Below, one piece after another: positions 1 to 7,455 of a stretch of DNA of 11,573 nt. A program made the position numbers and the translations under genes. A model generated the notes under the pieces. That model ran no database searches, had not been told where the DNA came from, and saw nothing but the letters and a program-made list of their open reading frames with translations. The DNA comes from Deltaproteobacteria bacterium. Lineage in GTDB: Bacteria > Desulfobacterota > DSM-4660 > Desulfatiglandales > HGW-15. Every line of letters starts with the position of its first letter. Positions within the stretch are counted from its first letter, which is position 1. Location of the stretch: assembly GCA_030671095.1 (NCBI GenBank), contig DAOVAK010000039.1, positions 1 through 11,573 of the forward strand. Reading direction: 5' to 3'.

Positions 1-288
1 AAAGTGTTGGCATTTGCTGTTGTCTAGTCGGAGGCAATGCCGGTCTCCGAAAGGTGATATCTCAGAAAAAATTCCACCCAAACTCCGCAGTGGTCTGATC
101 TTTGAGGCTTTACGCCCATTAACTAATCGCAGAATGTCCCGTTCCTATTTAGGAAATCTTTCTCAAAGTCTCAAAGATCAGACCACCGGCAAGGAGCAAA
201 ATAGATATCACCTTGAGGAGATTGGCATTGCCGGAGAATCGACTATCCTACTAAAACTTGGTGGTTCAAAAGATTATGCCAACACTTT
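1..288. repeat. Nested long inverted repeat (MITE-like or long-hairpin element), left end possibly outside the window
   Basis: The outer arms 1-13 and 276-288 are perfect reverse complements (AAAGTGTTGGCAT). The inner arms 90-111 and 165-186 are reverse complements over 22 nt with one G-T wobble. Between these, 25-62 and about 202-246 also match in inverted order, sharing TAGTCG, GGCAATGCC, TCTCC and AAGGTGATATCT with small indels. A further small hairpin (TTCCTA 142-147, TAGGAA 150-155) sits in the 53-nt centre. The whole block could fold as one long imperfect hairpin. An open frame at 14-301 runs through it but has no recognisable protein and no ribosome-binding site that I could see. It may be a miniature inverted-repeat element, a structured RNA or a decayed mobile element. 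No transposase is visible, and the left border cannot be seen. Confidence 0.75.
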
Positions 289-302
289 TGAACGTTACTA
301 AT

Positions 303-582
303 TTATTAACATATAGATATATTGAACTTAATTTGGCCTATAAACGCTTACTCCTCTGCCTCACCACAAATAGCGTCGCTCATCGATGTTGGATTCCAGA
401 AACTGCCGTAAAACGCCCGTTCCCGAGCAACCGTCTGATTTTTCTATGCAACCTGCCAATCGCATATGACAAGAACGATCAGAAAGGTGAGTATAGAAAA
501 AAAGGTCCGGATAATCAAGAAACCTATTCCTGGGCATCAAAGCCTTGTGATGGAATATCATTGTAAGAATTAAGGTCCTATA
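303..582. other. Intergenic stretch without a recognised gene
   Basis: Short overlapping frames exist on both strands (258-566 plus, 361-561 minus), but their translations show no domain I recognise and neither has a clear ribosome-binding site. The only structure noticed is an A/T-rich inverted pair, TTTTTCTAT at 439-447 and ATAGAAAAA at 493-501, which could be chance. Confidence 0.5.
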
Positions 583-610
583 TTGACAAAGGTGAAAAGA
601 TGACTACTTT
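583..610 (+). promoter_or_regulatory. Candidate sigma70-type promoter for the DksA-like gene
   Basis: A perfect -35 hexamer TTGACA lies at 583-588. A moderate -10, TACTTT, lies at 605-610 after a 16-bp spacer. Transcription would start near 617, giving a leader of about 40 nt that ends in a strong Shine-Dalgarno (AAGGAGG, 645-651) 7 nt before the ATG at 659. The -10 matches the consensus at only three positions, so this is a candidate only. Confidence 0.4.
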
Positions 611-658
611 TTAGTCCCCCAATTTGGGTTTTTATCCCCCTAGAAAGGAGGGATTCTG

Positions 659-1321
659 ATGAAAACGCGTGATAAAAAGAGCCAAAAAAAAGCCAAAAAA
701 AGGGTTAATAAGGATGTCACGAAAAAGGGCGGCAGTTCGAGAGGCGGAAAAGAGGCAAGAGCCAAAAAAGGAAAGTCCGACCTTCGGGCCACGTTTATGC
801 AAAATATTCTAGATAAAAGGAAAGAGCTGGAAAAGACATTAGAGCGCCTAATAGACAGCCAGAAAGAATATGATGTGCAGCTAAGTGGAGGAGACCTTAT
901 TGATGAACTTGATCAGGCTCAGCGTGAGATTTCAGCCAGCAGTTACTACCCCATCATTGAACGGAAAACCAAGGAGTTGAGAAAGATTGACCTGCTGATC
1001 AACAGGATGTCAAAAGCGGGAGCTTTTGGACTGTGTGAAGGGTGCGGAAAACGGATCCCTAAGAAGCGACTATTGATCGTCCCAGAAGCCACTCTGTGTG
1101 TCTCTTGCCAGAGAGAGCTGGAAAAAATTGATCTGCAGAGAAGTGTTGAGGCGAAGGCCGTTACGGGTTATGGGGAAGGACAAGGGAGCGAATGGAACTC
1201 TGATGGTTTTGATGAAAAGGGCCATCGGGCTCTGAAGACTCAAATGAATACGTTTTCAATAAATGATATCCGAGGGACAGAGGCGGATAATGATTTTGCG
1301 CAAAATGTGAATGGGAACTGA
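659..1321 (+). CDS. DksA/TraR-family C4 zinc-finger protein with long N- and C-terminal extensions
   Basis: The 220-residue protein carries a zinc finger with Cys126, Cys129, Cys147 and Cys150, the same C-x2-C-x17-C-x2-C spacing as DksA. Before it lies a helical, coiled-coil-like stretch (about 45-120). This contains a D-x-x-D-x-A motif (Asp82, Asp85, Ala87), which in DksA sits at the coiled-coil tip that enters the RNA polymerase secondary channel. By family knowledge such proteins bind polymerase and tune initiation, often with ppGpp. Residues 1-40 form a very Lys/Arg-rich tail, and residues 155-220 are a hydrophilic extension without recognised domain, making it longer than E. coli DksA (151 aa). 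The start ATG has a strong Shine-Dalgarno. The gene stands alone, convergent with the next gene (47-bp gap, no clear terminator). Family assignment is firm. Whether it is the housekeeping DksA or a specialised paralogue cannot be told, so no symbol is given. Confidence 0.88.
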   Translation: MKTRDKKSQKKAKKRVNKDVTKKGGSSRGGKEARAKKGKSDLRATFMQNILDKRKELEKTLERLIDSQKEYDVQLSGGDLIDELDQAQREISASSYYPIIERKTKELRKIDLLINRMSKAGAFGLCEGCGKRIPKKRLLIVPEATLCVSCQRELEKIDLQRSVEAKAVTGYGEGQGSEWNSDGFDEKGHRALKTQMNTFSINDIRGTEADNDFAQNVNGN

Positions 1322-1368
1322 ACTCAACACACCCTTATAATTGCCACATCCCACCAAAGAGTTCCTGA

Positions 1369-2961
1369 TCAGATGGAGCCCCACTCCTTTACAGAAGGGA
1401 AAAGGGATCTGTCCGTGTGAGGAATAAACTTCGCCGCGCTGAAAAGATTCATGAACTCCTGATTTACATTGAGTTCTATATAGGTCAGCCGATCCCGTAT
1501 TTCGTATATTTCCTCCCTGGCCGTAGCCGACAAAAGGGCCAGACTAGCTCCGCTCAGGGAGGTATTGCCCAGGGGCTTGTAAGTTTCGGGAGCAAGATCT
1601 GGAATCATGCCTATGGTAATGGCTGACTGGGGATCTATGTACGAACCGAATGTACCCGCAATATAGAAATTTCTGATATCTTTTATGGAGACATTTATCA
1701 TACGGGTGATGGCGGTCAGGATGGTGTACATAGCAGCCTTGGAGCGTATTAGTGCATCAATGTCCGGCTGACTCAGGGTCAACTCCTTCCCTGTGGCCGA
1801 ATCTTGAGAAAAAACCAGAACAAAGTGATTCACCCCATCCACTTCTTTTAGGCGCCTTCCACACTTGCTCTCCACATACCTTCCCCGCAAATCGATCATT
1901 CCCGCCAAAAAAAGCTGGGCCACCAGATCGATCAGTCCTGAGCCGCATATGCCAACCGGTGACTTATTTTCAATGGTCCTTATCCGAAATTCACCCGTCT
2001 CAGGATCAGCAATCACCTTGTCTATCACGCCAGGCCCAGCCATCATTCCCATCTGTGCCACCCCGCCCTCCAGCGCAGGCCCGGCTGCCCCTGCACAGCC
2101 CATGAGCCACTCCCTGTTACCTAAGACCACTTCCGCATTGGTCCCCACGTCCACCAAAATGGAAGTCTCATTTTTATGAGTCATACCCGAGGCCAGGATC
2201 CCCGAGATCAAATCACCCCCCAAATAGCTGCCCACATTGGGGATAACCATAACCGGAGATTGGGGGTTGATCGCAACGCCCAGCTCAGTCGCCTTTATCA
2301 GCTCCGGTCTGTTTATGGCGGGGATATAGGGTTCTCGGCATATCCAGAAAGGATCCAGTCCTAGGAAGAGATGGGTCATGGTCGTATTTCCTGACACGGA
2401 CATGCCGACAAGGGAGGCCGTCCCGATATTATTTTTTTGGGCCAGTTGAGCGATTTCCTCATTCAGCCTTTCTATGAGGGATCTTTGCAGTTCTGCCAAT
2501 CCCTCTTTTTCTGCTGCAAAATGGATTCGAGTCAAAATATCCTGGCCGACTTCAACCTGCGGGTTGAGAAAAGAGCTCTCATCTTTGATCTCGCCAGTGG
2601 TAAGATCCAAAAGTCGAATCACAACCGTTGAGGTGCCCAAATCCACAGCTAGGCCATAGATGGGAGTGCCGTGCCCTGATGGGAAAAGCTCCACCAGATG
2701 CCACGAATTTGCCTCCTTATAAAGAATCGCTTCAACCTCATACCCATATTCCCTCAGAGAGGAGGGAATCTTTTTGGCAAGCCTGAAATCTATGGTCACC
2801 TCCTCCCCATCCAGCGCCTTTCTAAGCCCCCCCAGCAATCTGTCCACATCGCCTCTGTTATCTTTTAGGCTGGGAGCGGCCATCTCAGGGGAGACTTTGA
2901 CTATCCACCTATCCTTCTCCATATCCTTTATGCCTGGTTTCTCTTTTTCTTGTTCGTCCAT
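1369..2961 (-). CDS. RACo-like ASKHA-domain ATPase (reductive activator of corrinoid proteins), lacking the N-terminal [2Fe-2S] domain
   Basis: The 530-residue protein matches the C-terminal ASKHA (actin/Hsp70-like) region of RACo/DUF4445 proteins. It shows a phosphate-1 type motif at 103-110 (GLAVDLGT), SGNTTMTHL at 190-198, a second nucleotide-binding strand at 268-275 (ILVDVGTN), GAAGPALEGG at 291-300, GICGSGLIDL at 337-346, and the family C-terminus PHTDRSLFPSV at 514-524. Known members use ATP to drive one-electron reduction of inactive Co(II) corrinoid to Co(I) in methyl transfer, for example in the Wood-Ljungdahl pathway. Residues 1-100 contain no cysteine, so the plant-type [2Fe-2S] ferredoxin domain usual for RACo is absent and an external electron donor would be required. 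The ATG at 2961 follows AAGGAGG at only 3 nt; an alternative start is Met14. No corrinoid protein or methyltransferase gene lies in the window, so the target is unknown. Confidence 0.85.
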   Translation of the reverse strand: MDEQEKEKPGIKDMEKDRWIVKVSPEMAAPSLKDNRGDVDRLLGGLRKALDGEEVTIDFRLAKKIPSSLREYGYEVEAILYKEANSWHLVELFPSGHGTPIYGLAVDLGTSTVVIRLLDLTTGEIKDESSFLNPQVEVGQDILTRIHFAAEKEGLAELQRSLIERLNEEIAQLAQKNNIGTASLVGMSVSGNTTMTHLFLGLDPFWICREPYIPAINRPELIKATELGVAINPQSPVMVIPNVGSYLGGDLISGILASGMTHKNETSILVDVGTNAEVVLGNREWLMGCAGAAGPALEGGVAQMGMMAGPGVIDKVIADPETGEFRIRTIENKSPVGICGSGLIDLVAQLFLAGMIDLRGRYVESKCGRRLKEVDGVNHFVLVFSQDSATGKELTLSQPDIDALIRSKAAMYTILTAITRMINVSIKDIRNFYIAGTFGSYIDPQSAITIGMIPDLAPETYKPLGNTSLSGASLALLSATAREEIYEIRDRLTYIELNVNQEFMNLFSAAKFIPHTDRSLFPSVKEWGSI

Positions 2962-3176
2962 GCTCCTCCTTACTTTCCATCATCTATTGTCGCATCAAAA
3001 TGCCCAATTCGCCCTTTTCCACCAAAAGCCGGGCTTTAGCGGAAAAGAGGGCTTCAATTACAATTGACAGTTCTCTCCTAAAGAAAGATAATTTGTAACA
3101 TTTTAGCCCTTTGAAACAGCCGTGCAAGAACTCTTGGTGGGCTGAGCGGGGTTCTCTGGGGCGGCCAAAAACCTTC

Positions 3177-3287
3177 CTAAAATTTTTCTCTCGGAAAATT
3201 TTAGATAACGCCCCCGGTCCCCGGGGGCTTCTAAGCCTCCCGAGAGCATTCGGGAGGCACTTTATAAAATCCTTCAAGGGATTTTAT
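3177..3287. repeat. Array of four consecutive hairpins, two A/T-rich flanking two G/C-rich
   Basis: Hairpin 1 pairs 3177-3186 with 3195-3204 (10 bp, CTAAAATTTT). Hairpin 2 pairs 3210-3217 with 3221-3228 (8 bp, GCCCCCGG). Hairpin 3 pairs 3235-3242 with 3251-3258 (8 bp, GCCTCCCG, extendable by one pair). Hairpin 4 pairs 3264-3272 with 3279-3287 (9 bp, ATAAAATCC). All four stems are perfect and separated by 5-6 nt. They lie at the centre of the larger palindrome and between two divergent genes, so simple termination of either gene is an unlikely role. Confidence 0.85.
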
Positions 3288-3390
3288 TGACAGAACATGG
3301 CCATCAGAGATATCCCACTTTGTGCGCCATACTTAAGGGCAGTGCGCAAATTTTTTGGCCCCTCCAGAGAATGCCGGTTAGCCCAGGGGC

Positions 3391-3419
3391 TTTTCAAATG
3401 CCTAAAGTATTACGATAAT
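3391..3419 (+). promoter_or_regulatory. Candidate pdxA promoter in the right arm of the palindrome
   Basis: A possible -35, TTTTCA (3391-3396), is followed after 17 bp by GATAAT (3414-3419), which matches five of six -10 positions. Transcription would start near 3426, about 30 nt before the TTG start of pdxA. The -35 is weak (four of six), so this is a candidate only. Confidence 0.4.
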
Positions 3420-3457
3420 TTTTATTTGTTCATATTTCTTCTTTAGGAGCAAGATAC

Positions 3458-4474
3458 TTGAGTACTCGCCCTATCATCGGTATCACCATGGGTGATCCTT
3501 CAGGAATTGGCCCTGAAATTATTATAAAAGCACTCTCAGATTCAAGTATTTATGAGATCTGTCATCCGGTCGTGCTAGGGGATCCGGGTGCGCTGTCCGT
3601 GGAAATTGATGGACTGGAACTGAAGCCCTTTAACGAAATTTCAAGGCCTCCCGAAGCTGAAAGCAGATCAGAAGCGATAGATCTTATGGCCATCTCCCAC
3701 CTGCAAAGGGAATCCATCATTCCAGGGAATCCGACTGTTGAAGGTGGAAAAGCGATGGTGGAATACATCATCAGAGCCGTAGAAATGGCGCAAAATGGGG
3801 ACCTGGGGGCCATAGTCACGTGCCCAATTAACAAGGCCCTGATGCATGAGGCCGGTCACTTTTTTGAAGGGCATACCCAGTTGATAGCCCATCTTACAAA
3901 TACTGAAGACTACGTCATGATGCTTGCGGGCGAGAGGTTGCGTGTGGCCCTTGTCACCATACATTGTGCACTGAGTGAGGTCTCGACCTGCCTGGATGAT
4001 GAAATGATTTACAAAACCATAACCATTACTTCACAGACCCTCCAGCTAGATTTTGGACTCCTAACGCCGCGACTCGCTGTGGCAGCCCTTAATCCCCATG
4101 CTGGCGAGTCCGGACTCTTCGGATCAGAGGAAGATGAGATCATTAGGCCTGCCATCGAGAGAGCCAGGGCTGAGGGCTGTCAAGTGGAGGGCCCTTTTCC
4201 GGCAGACACCCTATTTCACCGAGCAGCAGCAGGGCAATTCGACGCGGTCGTGGCCATGTATCATGATCAGGGATTGATTCCTCTGAAACTTCTTCATTTC
4301 TCTGATGCGGTCAACGTCACGCTGGGACTTCCCATCATTCGGACTTCGGTGGACCATGGAACGGCTTATGATATAGCCGGAACGGGCATTGCAGATGCCT
4401 CCAGCCTCAAGGCAGCTATCCGAATGGCCGTTAAAATGGCTGAAAATAGGGCAAGGGGGAAAAGGGCTGTCTAG
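3458..4474 (+). CDS. pdxA: 4-hydroxythreonine-4-phosphate dehydrogenase PdxA
   Basis: PdxA oxidises 4-(phosphooxy)-L-threonine with NAD+. Decarboxylation of the product gives 3-amino-2-oxopropyl phosphate, which PdxJ uses in the DXP-dependent pyridoxal phosphate pathway in the cytoplasm. The 338 residues span the full family length. The N-terminus has the family motif GITMGDPSGIGPE (8-20). His139 in the GHTQ block fits the substrate-binding site. The three metal-binding histidines of the family correspond to His169 (VTIH), His214 (NPHAGE) and His269 (MYHDQG). The start is TTG at 3458, supported by AGGAG at 3445-3449 with 8-nt spacing; the next methionine is Met11, inside the conserved motif, so it cannot be the start. 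uvrA follows 93 bp later on the same strand and may be co-transcribed, because no clear terminator lies between them. Confidence 0.96.
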   Translation: MSTRPIIGITMGDPSGIGPEIIIKALSDSSIYEICHPVVLGDPGALSVEIDGLELKPFNEISRPPEAESRSEAIDLMAISHLQRESIIPGNPTVEGGKAMVEYIIRAVEMAQNGDLGAIVTCPINKALMHEAGHFFEGHTQLIAHLTNTEDYVMMLAGERLRVALVTIHCALSEVSTCLDDEMIYKTITITSQTLQLDFGLLTPRLAVAALNPHAGESGLFGSEEDEIIRPAIERARAEGCQVEGPFPADTLFHRAAAGQFDAVVAMYHDQGLIPLKLLHFSDAVNVTLGLPIIRTSVDHGTAYDIAGTGIADASSLKAAIRMAVKMAENRARGKRAV

Positions 4475-4552
4475 TTGAGTTGTCAAGTTGTTTAGTGGTT
4501 GAGTGGTCAAAGAAGTGGAACGTGCTTTAGAAAACGACTCAACGACTCAACC
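4474..4552. repeat. Iterated 7-8 nt repeats with hairpin potential between pdxA and uvrA
   Basis: GACTCAAC occurs twice in tandem (4536-4543 and 4544-4551, followed by C). The complementary GTTGAGT occurs at 4474-4480 and again at 4498-4504. GGTTGAGT (4497-4504) can pair with ACTCAACC (4545-4552). No run of U follows, so a classic intrinsic terminator is not supported. It could be a simple-sequence repeat family or a processing hairpin in a pdxA-uvrA transcript. Confidence 0.6.
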
Positions 4553-4567
4553 AAAGCGCAATGACAA

Positions 4568-7393
4568 ATGATAAATGAACGCATAAAAATAAGGGGTGCC
4601 AGAGTACATAACCTGAAAAACATCTCCTTGGATATCCCTCGAAATCAACTTGTCGTCATTACTGGCCTTTCTGGCTCCGGCAAATCCTCCCTTGCCTTTG
4701 ATACCATCTATGCGGAAGGTCAAAGGCGATACGTGGAATCCCTCTCTGCCTATGCCCGCCAATTCCTAGAGCAGATGGACAAGCCGGATGTGGATACCAT
4801 AGAGGGGCTTTCACCGGCCATTTCCATTGAACAGAGAACCACAAGCAAGAACCCCCGATCCACAGTGGGGACTGTGACAGAAATATACGACTATCTAAGG
4901 GTGCTGTTTGCCAGAATTGGCCACCCCCACTGTCCTGAGTGCGGTTTGGAAATCAGCTCGCAGACCACACAGCAGATTGTCGATCAGATTCTGGATATGA
5001 GGGAAGGCACTAAGGTGCAGATATTGGCTCCTCTCATCGAAGGGAGAAAAGGAGCACACATCCAACTGCTCCACCGACTCCGAAAAGACGGATTCACCCG
5101 GGTCAAAATTGACGGGCAGATAAAATTGCTGGACGAGAATATTGTCTTAGACAAAAACAAAAAACATGACATAAGTGTCGTCGTGGATCGTCTCATCATT
5201 AACAAAAGTATAAAAAGACGTCTCACTGATTCCATGGAGCTTACCCTCAATCTCTCAGGGGGACAGGCCATTCTGGATCTTATTGACTCAGGAGAGATTT
5301 TCTTCAGTCAAAAAGCGGCCTGCACCCAGTGCGGGATCAGCATTCCAGAACTGACGCCACAGATGTTTTCTTTTAACAACCCTCAAGGTGCATGCTCGGA
5401 GTGTAGTGGGCTTGGCACAAAGAGGTATTTTGACCCAGATCTGATTATCCCTGATCAAGATCTGTCATTGAGGGAAGGAGCCATTGTTCCATGGACAAAC
5501 CGTCATTCCGTATATTTCACGCAAATGCTCGATTCTCTGTGCCAGCATTACCAGATAGATATTTACACGGCATTTAAAGATCTTCCCAAAAAGGTAAGGG
5601 AAGTGTTCCTCAATGGTTCAGGAGATGAAGAAATCAAGTTTTATTATGAGAAAGACGACCGTCGATACGACTATACCCGGCCCTTTGAAGGTGTCATTCC
5701 CAACCTGGATAGGCGTTATCATGAAACGGACTCCTATCATATTCGGGAAGAGATAGAGAGATACATGAGCATTAGACCATGCCCGGGATGCGGGGGAGCA
5801 AGGCTAAAACCCATCAGTCTCGCCGTTAAGGTGGGGGACAAGCCCATTCACGAGATCACCGCTCTCCCTATCGAAAAGGCCCATGAATTTTTCCAGCACC
5901 TAGATCTTGACCGCAAGGAGCGCGAAATTGCCGAGAGAGTCCTCAAGGAGATCAAGGAGCGCGTTGGTTTCCTTAAAAGCGTAGGCGTTGACTATCTCAC
6001 CCTTGACCGATCCTCTGCAACCCTTGCAGGCGGAGAGGACCAGAGGATCAGACTGGCTACCCAGATCAGCTCGGGTCTTGCAGGGGTGCTCTATGTCCTG
6101 GACGAACCTACCATCGGCCTACATCAAAGGGATAATCTCCTCCTTTTGAAGAACTTGAGGCATCTGAAAAACCTGGGGAATACGGTACTCGTCGTGGAGC
6201 ATGACCCGGAAACGATTCTTTCTGCAGATCACGTAGTGGACATGGGACCAGGGGCTGGCGTGAAGGGTGGTGAGGTGGTCTTCCAGGGGCCCCCCGAGCA
6301 ATTGATGAAGAATGAGGATTCTTTGACAGGGCAGTATCTTTCAGGAAAGCGTTCGATCCCCATCCCTCGGTCTAGAGGAAAGGGAAACGGTAAAAGCCTG
6401 CTCATCGAAGGGGCTCAACAAAATAACCTGAAAAATCTCCGGGTGGAGATACCCCTTGGAACGTTCACGTGTGTGACGGGGGTTTCTGGTTCAGGCAAGA
6501 GCAGTTTGATAAACGAGACCCTATTTCCACTCCTAGCTCAAAGACTCTATCGGTCCAAGGCAAACGTTGGGAAAGTGCAATCTATTAAAGGGATCCACCA
6601 TATTGATAAAGTCATAAATATTGATCAAAGTCCTATAGGTAGGACGCCACGCTCCAATCCTGCCACCTACACTGGAGTTTTCACCCACATACGGGAACTC
6701 TTCTCAATGCTCCCTGAGTCGAAAATGAGGGGATACAAGGCAGGAAGATTTAGCTTCAACGTGAAGGGGGGAAGGTGTGAGGCTTGCAACGGGGATGGTA
6801 TCATCAAGATAGAGATGCACTTTTTACCCGACGTCTATGTCACCTGTGAGGCCTGCAAGGGTCTCCGCTTTAATCGAGACACCCTTGAAATCAAATATAA
6901 GGGGAACCACATTGCCCACGTCTTAGACATGACCGTCAACCAGGCATACACCTTTTTCGAAAACATACCCAATATCAAAAACAAACTCAAGACCCTGGTT
7001 GATGTGGGACTTGGCTATATTAAACTCGGTCAATCTGCGACGACCCTCTCAGGCGGGGAAGCGCAGAGAGTGAAACTCTCAAGGGAATTGAGTAAAAGGG
7101 GCACAGGGAGGACTCTCTATCTGCTCGATGAACCCACCACCGGTCTCCATTTCGCAGATATCCAGAAACTCCTCGAGGTGCTAAATTATTTGGTAAGTCT
7201 TAATAACACTGTTGTGGTCATCGAGCACAATTTGGATGTGGTAAAAACCGCAGACCATATCATCGATCTTGGACCGGAAGGAGGTGAAAAAGGCGGTTAT
7301 CTTGTGGGGGCGGGAACACCAGAAAAGATTGCAGAGATCAAGGGATCCTACACCGGCCAGTTCCTCAAAAAAGCCCTTCATAACAAATGTTAA
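4568..7393 (+). CDS. uvrA: Excinuclease ABC subunit A (UvrA)
   Basis: UvrA is the ATP-driven damage sensor of nucleotide excision repair and loads UvrB on DNA lesions. The 941 residues match the usual length (E. coli 940). Both ATPase modules are present: Walker A at 33-40 (GLSGSGKS) and 638-645 (GVSGSGKS), Walker B at 509-514 (YVLDEP) and 851-856 (YLLDEP), and a canonical second signature at 827-833 (LSGGEAQ). Zinc sites are Cys252/255/276/279 and Cys737/740/760/763; further CxxC pairs occur near 122-125 and 405-408. The first ABC signature reads LAGGEDQ at 486-492 instead of the usual LSGGEAQ. No good Shine-Dalgarno precedes the ATG, but the next residues match the family N-terminus. A five-codon frame, ATG at 4561 to TGA at 4578, overlaps the start and could be chance. 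No terminator is seen before the convergent SPOR gene 62 bp downstream. Confidence 0.98.
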   Translation: MINERIKIRGARVHNLKNISLDIPRNQLVVITGLSGSGKSSLAFDTIYAEGQRRYVESLSAYARQFLEQMDKPDVDTIEGLSPAISIEQRTTSKNPRSTVGTVTEIYDYLRVLFARIGHPHCPECGLEISSQTTQQIVDQILDMREGTKVQILAPLIEGRKGAHIQLLHRLRKDGFTRVKIDGQIKLLDENIVLDKNKKHDISVVVDRLIINKSIKRRLTDSMELTLNLSGGQAILDLIDSGEIFFSQKAACTQCGISIPELTPQMFSFNNPQGACSECSGLGTKRYFDPDLIIPDQDLSLREGAIVPWTNRHSVYFTQMLDSLCQHYQIDIYTAFKDLPKKVREVFLNGSGDEEIKFYYEKDDRRYDYTRPFEGVIPNLDRRYHETDSYHIREEIERYMSIRPCPGCGGARLKPISLAVKVGDKPIHEITALPIEKAHEFFQHLDLDRKEREIAERVLKEIKERVGFLKSVGVDYLTLDRSSATLAGGEDQRIRLATQISSGLAGVLYVLDEPTIGLHQRDNLLLLKNLRHLKNLGNTVLVVEHDPETILSADHVVDMGPGAGVKGGEVVFQGPPEQLMKNEDSLTGQYLSGKRSIPIPRSRGKGNGKSLLIEGAQQNNLKNLRVEIPLGTFTCVTGVSGSGKSSLINETLFPLLAQRLYRSKANVGKVQSIKGIHHIDKVINIDQSPIGRTPRSNPATYTGVFTHIRELFSMLPESKMRGYKAGRFSFNVKGGRCEACNGDGIIKIEMHFLPDVYVTCEACKGLRFNRDTLEIKYKGNHIAHVLDMTVNQAYTFFENIPNIKNKLKTLVDVGLGYIKLGQSATTLSGGEAQRVKLSRELSKRGTGRTLYLLDEPTTGLHFADIQKLLEVLNYLVSLNNTVVVIEHNLDVVKTADHIIDLGPEGGEKGGYLVGAGTPEKIAEIKGSYTGQFLKKALHNKC

Positions 7394-7455
7394 GAGATTA
7401 GAGCAGGTGGGCTTGTTTAGAAAGCTGTCAACGGAAAATTGAAAACGGGCATGCT

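Larger units (their letters stand above)
3075..3449. repeat. Large imperfect inverted repeat filling the divergent intergenic region
   Basis: The segment from about 3172 down to 3075, read on the minus strand, aligns with 3349-3449 read on the plus strand. Shared blocks in the same order are TTTTTGGCC, CCAGAGAA, GCCCA, a TTTCAAA block, CTAAA, TTAC and TTCTTTAGGAG, with indels of about 10-12 nt between some blocks. The right arm ends in the AGGAG that serves as ribosome-binding site of pdxA. The left arm ends in an equivalent AGGAG on the minus strand, about 110 nt upstream of the RACo-like gene start. Four hairpins occupy the centre. The arrangement suggests an ancient inverted duplication or a MITE-like insertion that contributed the pdxA leader. 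No transposase or target-site duplication was recognised. Confidence 0.65.

Noticed and set aside
14..566. Overlapping plus-strand frames 14-301 and 258-566
   Set aside because: The first lies entirely within the palindromic element. Neither has a ribosome-binding site or similarity I recognise.
600..614. Four-codon ATG-ACT-ACT-TTT-TAG frame near the DksA-like promoter
   Set aside because: It overlaps the proposed -10 region and would lie at or before the transcription start, so a leader-peptide role is not supported.
616..636. Small C/G hairpin followed by T-run before the DksA-like gene
   Set aside because: The stem is only about three stable pairs around AATTT, too weak for a terminator.
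1322..1368. Possible bidirectional terminator between the convergent DksA-like and RACo-like genes
   Set aside because: No stem of useful length was found in the 47-bp gap.
1752..2179. Long plus-strand frames antisense to the RACo-like gene
   Set aside because: They are shadows of a strongly conserved coding sequence on the other strand and have no domain of their own.
2984..3277. Minus-strand 97-codon frame just upstream of the RACo-like gene
   Set aside because: It runs straight through the four-hairpin array, has no recognisable domain and no proper start signal. Its last ~28 codons follow an AGGAG and could be a leader peptide, but only non-ATG starts are available there.
7394..7455. 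Possible terminator between uvrA and the SPOR gene
   Set aside because: I found no stem-loop with a U-run in the 62-bp gap on either strand.
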